Shown here: one piece after another, positions 61,745 to 64,000 of the stretch
Layout: each line of letters opens with the position of its first letter
How positions within the stretch are numbered: the first letter of the stretch is position 1
From: Glycomyces artemisiae
GTDB taxonomy: Bacteria > Actinomycetota > Actinomycetes > Mycobacteriales > Micromonosporaceae
Direction: 5' to 3'
DNA: 64,000 nt
Assembly (NCBI RefSeq): GCF_003002955.1
Contig: NZ_PVTJ01000002.1
Span: forward strand, 248,001-312,000
Program-made: the position numbers and the translations under genes
The notes under the pieces: generated by a model
What the model was told of the DNA's origin: nothing
The model's database searches: none
The model's input: only the letters and a program-made list of their open reading frames with translations

Positions 61745-63280
61745 GTGGCCCGAGGTGACGGTCGACTCACCACGGAACTCGATCCCGACAATCCCGGCCC
61801 CCGCGACGCCTGCGGCGTCGTCGGCATCTGGGCCCCAGGGGAAGAGGTCTCCAAACTCACCTACTTCGGGCTCTACGCGCTCCAGCACCGCGGCCAGGAG
61901 GCCGCGGGCATCGCCGTCTCCGACGGCGCCCGCACCGTCGTCTACAAGGACCTCGGGCTCGTCGCCCAGGTCTTCGACGAGTCCACCCTCGCGCCCCTCC
62001 AGGGCCACCTCGCCATCGGCCACGCCCGGTACTCCACCACCGGCGCCCCCACCTGGGAGAACTCCCAGCCGACGATCCGGTCCACCTCCACGGGCACCGC
62101 GATCGCCTTGGCGCACAACGGGAACCTCGTGAACACCGCCGACCTCCTCAAGGAGGTCGACCGGCTCGGCATCGACATGGGGACCACCACCTCCGACACG
62201 CACCTCATCACCGCGCTCCTCGCCGCCCACCCCGACGAGTCCGTCGCCTCGGCCGCCGAGCGGGTCCTCCCGCAGCTGCGCGGCGCGTTCTGCCTCGTCT
62301 TCATGGACGAGAACACCCTCTACGCCGCCCGCGACCCGCAGGGCGTCCACCCGCTCGTCCTCGGCCGCCTCGCCTCCGGCTGGGCCGTCGCCTCCGAGAC
62401 CGCCGCCCTCGACACCATCGGCGCCCACTTCGTGCGCGAGGTCGAGCCCGGCGAGCTCATCACCGTCGACGAGCACGGCCTGCGCTCCACCCGCTTCGCG
62501 AACCCCGAGCCCAAGGGCTGCCTGTTCGAGTACGTGTACCTCGCGCGCCCCGACACGAAGCTCGCCGGGCGCAACGTCTACGCCACCCGCGTCGAGATCG
62601 GCCGCACCCTCGCCAAGGAGCACCCCGTCGACGCCGACCTCGTCATCGGCGTCCCCGAGTCGGGCATCCCGGCCGCGATCGGCTTCGCCGAGCAGTCCGG
62701 CATCCCCTACGGGCAGGGCTTCACCAAGAACCAGTACGTGGGCCGCACCTTCATCCAGCCCTCGCAGTCCCTGCGCCAGCTCGGCATCCGCCTCAAGCTC
62801 AACCCGCTCGTCGACCAGATCAAGGGCAAGCGCCTGGTCATCGTCGACGACACGATCGTGCGCGGCAACACCCAGCGCGCGCTCGTGCGGATGCTCCGCG
62901 AGGCGGGCGCCGTCGAGGTCCACATCCGCATCTCCGCGCCGCCGGTCGAATGGCCGTGCTTCTACGGCATCGACTTCGCCACCCGCGCCGAGCTCATCGC
63001 CGGGTCGCTCGACGTCGACGGGATCCGCGCCCAGATCGGCGCCGACTCCCTCGGGTACGTCTCCATGGACGGCCTGGTCCGCGCCACCGAGCAGCCCGCG
63101 TCCCGCCTCTGCATGGCCTGCTTCGACGGGAACTACCCGATCGAGCTGCCCGCCGCCGACCTCATCGGCAAGCACCTCATGGAACCGCAGCCCCAGTCCG
63201 CCGCGTCTCATTCACCCACTGCCCAAACCAAGCGAACCACCGAAGCGAGCACGCAAGTGCGGGAAGGGACCACAGCGTGA
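61745..63280 (+). CDS. purF: Amidophosphoribosyltransferase
   Basis: PurF is the committed first step of purine synthesis: PRPP plus glutamine gives phosphoribosylamine. The 511-residue protein has a short propeptide ending before the N-terminal nucleophile in RDACGVVGIW (Cys23). The Ntn glutaminase contains LQHRGQEAAGIAVSDG, and the PRTase domain has VIVDDTIVRGNTQRALVRML (about 373-392; PRPP loop). CxxC-type cysteines (CLFEYVYLARPD, CMACFDGNYP) suggest the Fe-S/propeptide class seen in B. subtilis PurF. GTG 61745 has GAGGAG 6 nt upstream. It overlaps purM by 4 bp. Confidence 0.96.
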   Translation: MARGDGRLTTELDPDNPGPRDACGVVGIWAPGEEVSKLTYFGLYALQHRGQEAAGIAVSDGARTVVYKDLGLVAQVFDESTLAPLQGHLAIGHARYSTTGAPTWENSQPTIRSTSTGTAIALAHNGNLVNTADLLKEVDRLGIDMGTTTSDTHLITALLAAHPDESVASAAERVLPQLRGAFCLVFMDENTLYAARDPQGVHPLVLGRLASGWAVASETAALDTIGAHFVREVEPGELITVDEHGLRSTRFANPEPKGCLFEYVYLARPDTKLAGRNVYATRVEIGRTLAKEHPVDADLVIGVPESGIPAAIGFAEQSGIPYGQGFTKNQYVGRTFIQPSQSLRQLGIRLKLNPLVDQIKGKRLVIVDDTIVRGNTQRALVRMLREAGAVEVHIRISAPPVEWPCFYGIDFATRAELIAGSLDVDGIRAQIGADSLGYVSMDGLVRATEQPASRLCMACFDGNYPIELPAADLIGKHLMEPQPQSAASHSPTAQTKRTTEASTQVREGTTA

Positions 63281-64000
63281 GCAGCGGCACCACCACTCAG
63301 AAGACGATCTCCTACCAGTCCGCGGGCGTCGACATCGACGCCGGGGACCGGGCCGTCGAGGCGCTCAAGCCCTCGATCCGCAAGACCACCCGTCCCGAGG
63401 TCGTCGGCGGCATCGGCGGATTCGCCGGCCTGTTCGCGCTCGACACCGAGAAGTACAAGAAGCCGCTGCTGGCCTCCTCCACCGACGGCGTCGGCACCAA
63501 GCTCGTCATCGCGCAGAAGCTCGACATCCACGACACCGTCGGCATCGACCTCGTCGCGATGGTCGTCGACGACCTCGTCGTGTGCGGCGCCGAGCCGCTG
63601 TTCCTCCTCGACTACATCGCGACCGGGCAGGTCGTGCCCGAGAAGATCGCCGACATCGGCGCCGGGATCGCCGACGGCTGCCGCTACGCGGGCTGCTCCC
63701 TCATCGGCGGCGAGATCGCCGAGCACCCCGGGGTCATGAAGCCCGACGACTACGACATCTCCGCCACCGGCGTCGGCGTCGTCGAGGCCGACGAGCTGCT
63801 CGGCCCCGAGCGCGTCAAGCCCGGCGACGTCGCGATCGCCATGCGCGCCTCCGGCCTCCACTCCAACGGCTTCTCGCTCGTGCGCCAGGCCCTGTTCGGC
63901 GTCGGCGGCCTCGACCTCGGCGCCGTCATCCCCGAGTTCGCCACCGCCGAGCGCAACCAGCGGACCCTCGGCGAGGAGCTGCTCACCCCCACGCACATCT
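63277..64000 (+). CDS. purM: Phosphoribosylformylglycinamidine cyclo-ligase (3' end beyond window)
   Basis: PurM (AIR synthetase) closes the imidazole ring using ATP. The first 241 codons are seen: SYQSAGVDIDAGDRAVEALK (about 12-31), LASSTDGVGTKLVIA (about 66-80), VVDDLVVCGAEPLFLLDY (about 93) and GGEIAEHPGVM (about 144). GTG 63277 overlaps the purF stop (GTGA), so the two are coupled. The frame is open to the window edge. Confidence 0.95.
   Translation, partial: MSSGTTTQKTISYQSAGVDIDAGDRAVEALKPSIRKTTRPEVVGGIGGFAGLFALDTEKYKKPLLASSTDGVGTKLVIAQKLDIHDTVGIDLVAMVVDDLVVCGAEPLFLLDYIATGQVVPEKIADIGAGIADGCRYAGCSLIGGEIAEHPGVMKPDDYDISATGVGVVEADELLGPERVKPGDVAIAMRASGLHSNGFSLVRQALFGVGGLDLGAVIPEFATAERNQRTLGEELLTPTHI

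Overview
This is a high-GC, high-GC3 actinomycete chromosome segment that spans the replication origin. The gene order gyrA-gyrB-DUF721-recF-gnd-dnaN-oriC-dnaA-rpmH-rnpA-yidD-yidC-jag-rsmG-parA-parB is the classic actinobacterial origin block. It is followed by the trx/sigM/murJ/pcnA block, PadR-ino1, the proteasome activator Bpa and a purine cluster. Six perfect parS sites (TGTTTCACGTGAAACA) lie within 5 kb. Gene order resembles Streptomyces, Micromonosporales and Glycomycetales more than Corynebacteriales (for example, the MurJ-partner pseudokinase is a separate gene). The genus cannot be fixed from the sequence alone.

Region by region. 1-10075: leftward replication and DNA-topology genes (gyrA 3' end cut off by the window, gyrB, DciA-like, recF, gnd, dnaN), then about 390 bp of oriC with about 18 DnaA-box-like nonamers, then dnaA. 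10076-10804: dnaA/rpmH divergent intergenic region with a second DnaA-box group and what looks like a stranded right end/omegaRNA of an IS200/IS605 (TnpB) element. 10805-18335: rightward rpmH-rnpA-yidD-yidC-jag-rsmG-parA-parB, with the parS cluster, a GNAT gene and a HIT/GalT-like gene. 18356-29658: ddl plus a PLP aminotransferase, a GNAT, then trxA-trxB-anti-sigma-sigM-pseudokinase-murJ facing pcnA. 29549-36572: GT87-type membrane glycosyltransferase, a bifunctional PBP with a SASVG-repeat cytoplasmic head, and a PadR regulator with a textbook operator driving ino1. 36714-45892: MFS protein, cyclophilin-like protein, acyltransferase, Bpa, tRNA-Leu(CAG), asparaginase II-type protein, ygfZ-fur, class IV aminotransferase and a GlcD-type oxidase. 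45976-52395: beta-lactamase-fold protein, a secreted/anchored protein, a GT-C-like membrane protein, a PAS-like protein and an orphan arginine deiminase. 52547-64000: purD, purB, purS-purQ-purL, an SCP-family gene, a large envelope protein with phospho-motif-like repeats, purF and the start of purM.

The genes are mostly housekeeping. The window links chromosome replication and segregation (DnaA, oriC, ParABS), envelope building (YidC, MurJ, PBP, Ddl), redox and stress control (Trx, SigM) and purine synthesis. Many monocistronic genes have a -10-like hexamer ending exactly 7 nt before the start codon. This implies leaderless transcription and was used here to choose several starts (parA, fur, glcD-like, purD and others).

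I saw no CRISPR array, no rRNA, no intact transposase and no obvious defence or biosynthetic island. The most interesting unexplained signals are the parS sites built into terminator palindromes and into the parB reading frame, the TnpB/omegaRNA-like relic beside dnaA, a pair of opposite-strand G-quadruplex motifs upstream of purF, and a densely structured gene-free stretch at 44154-44533.
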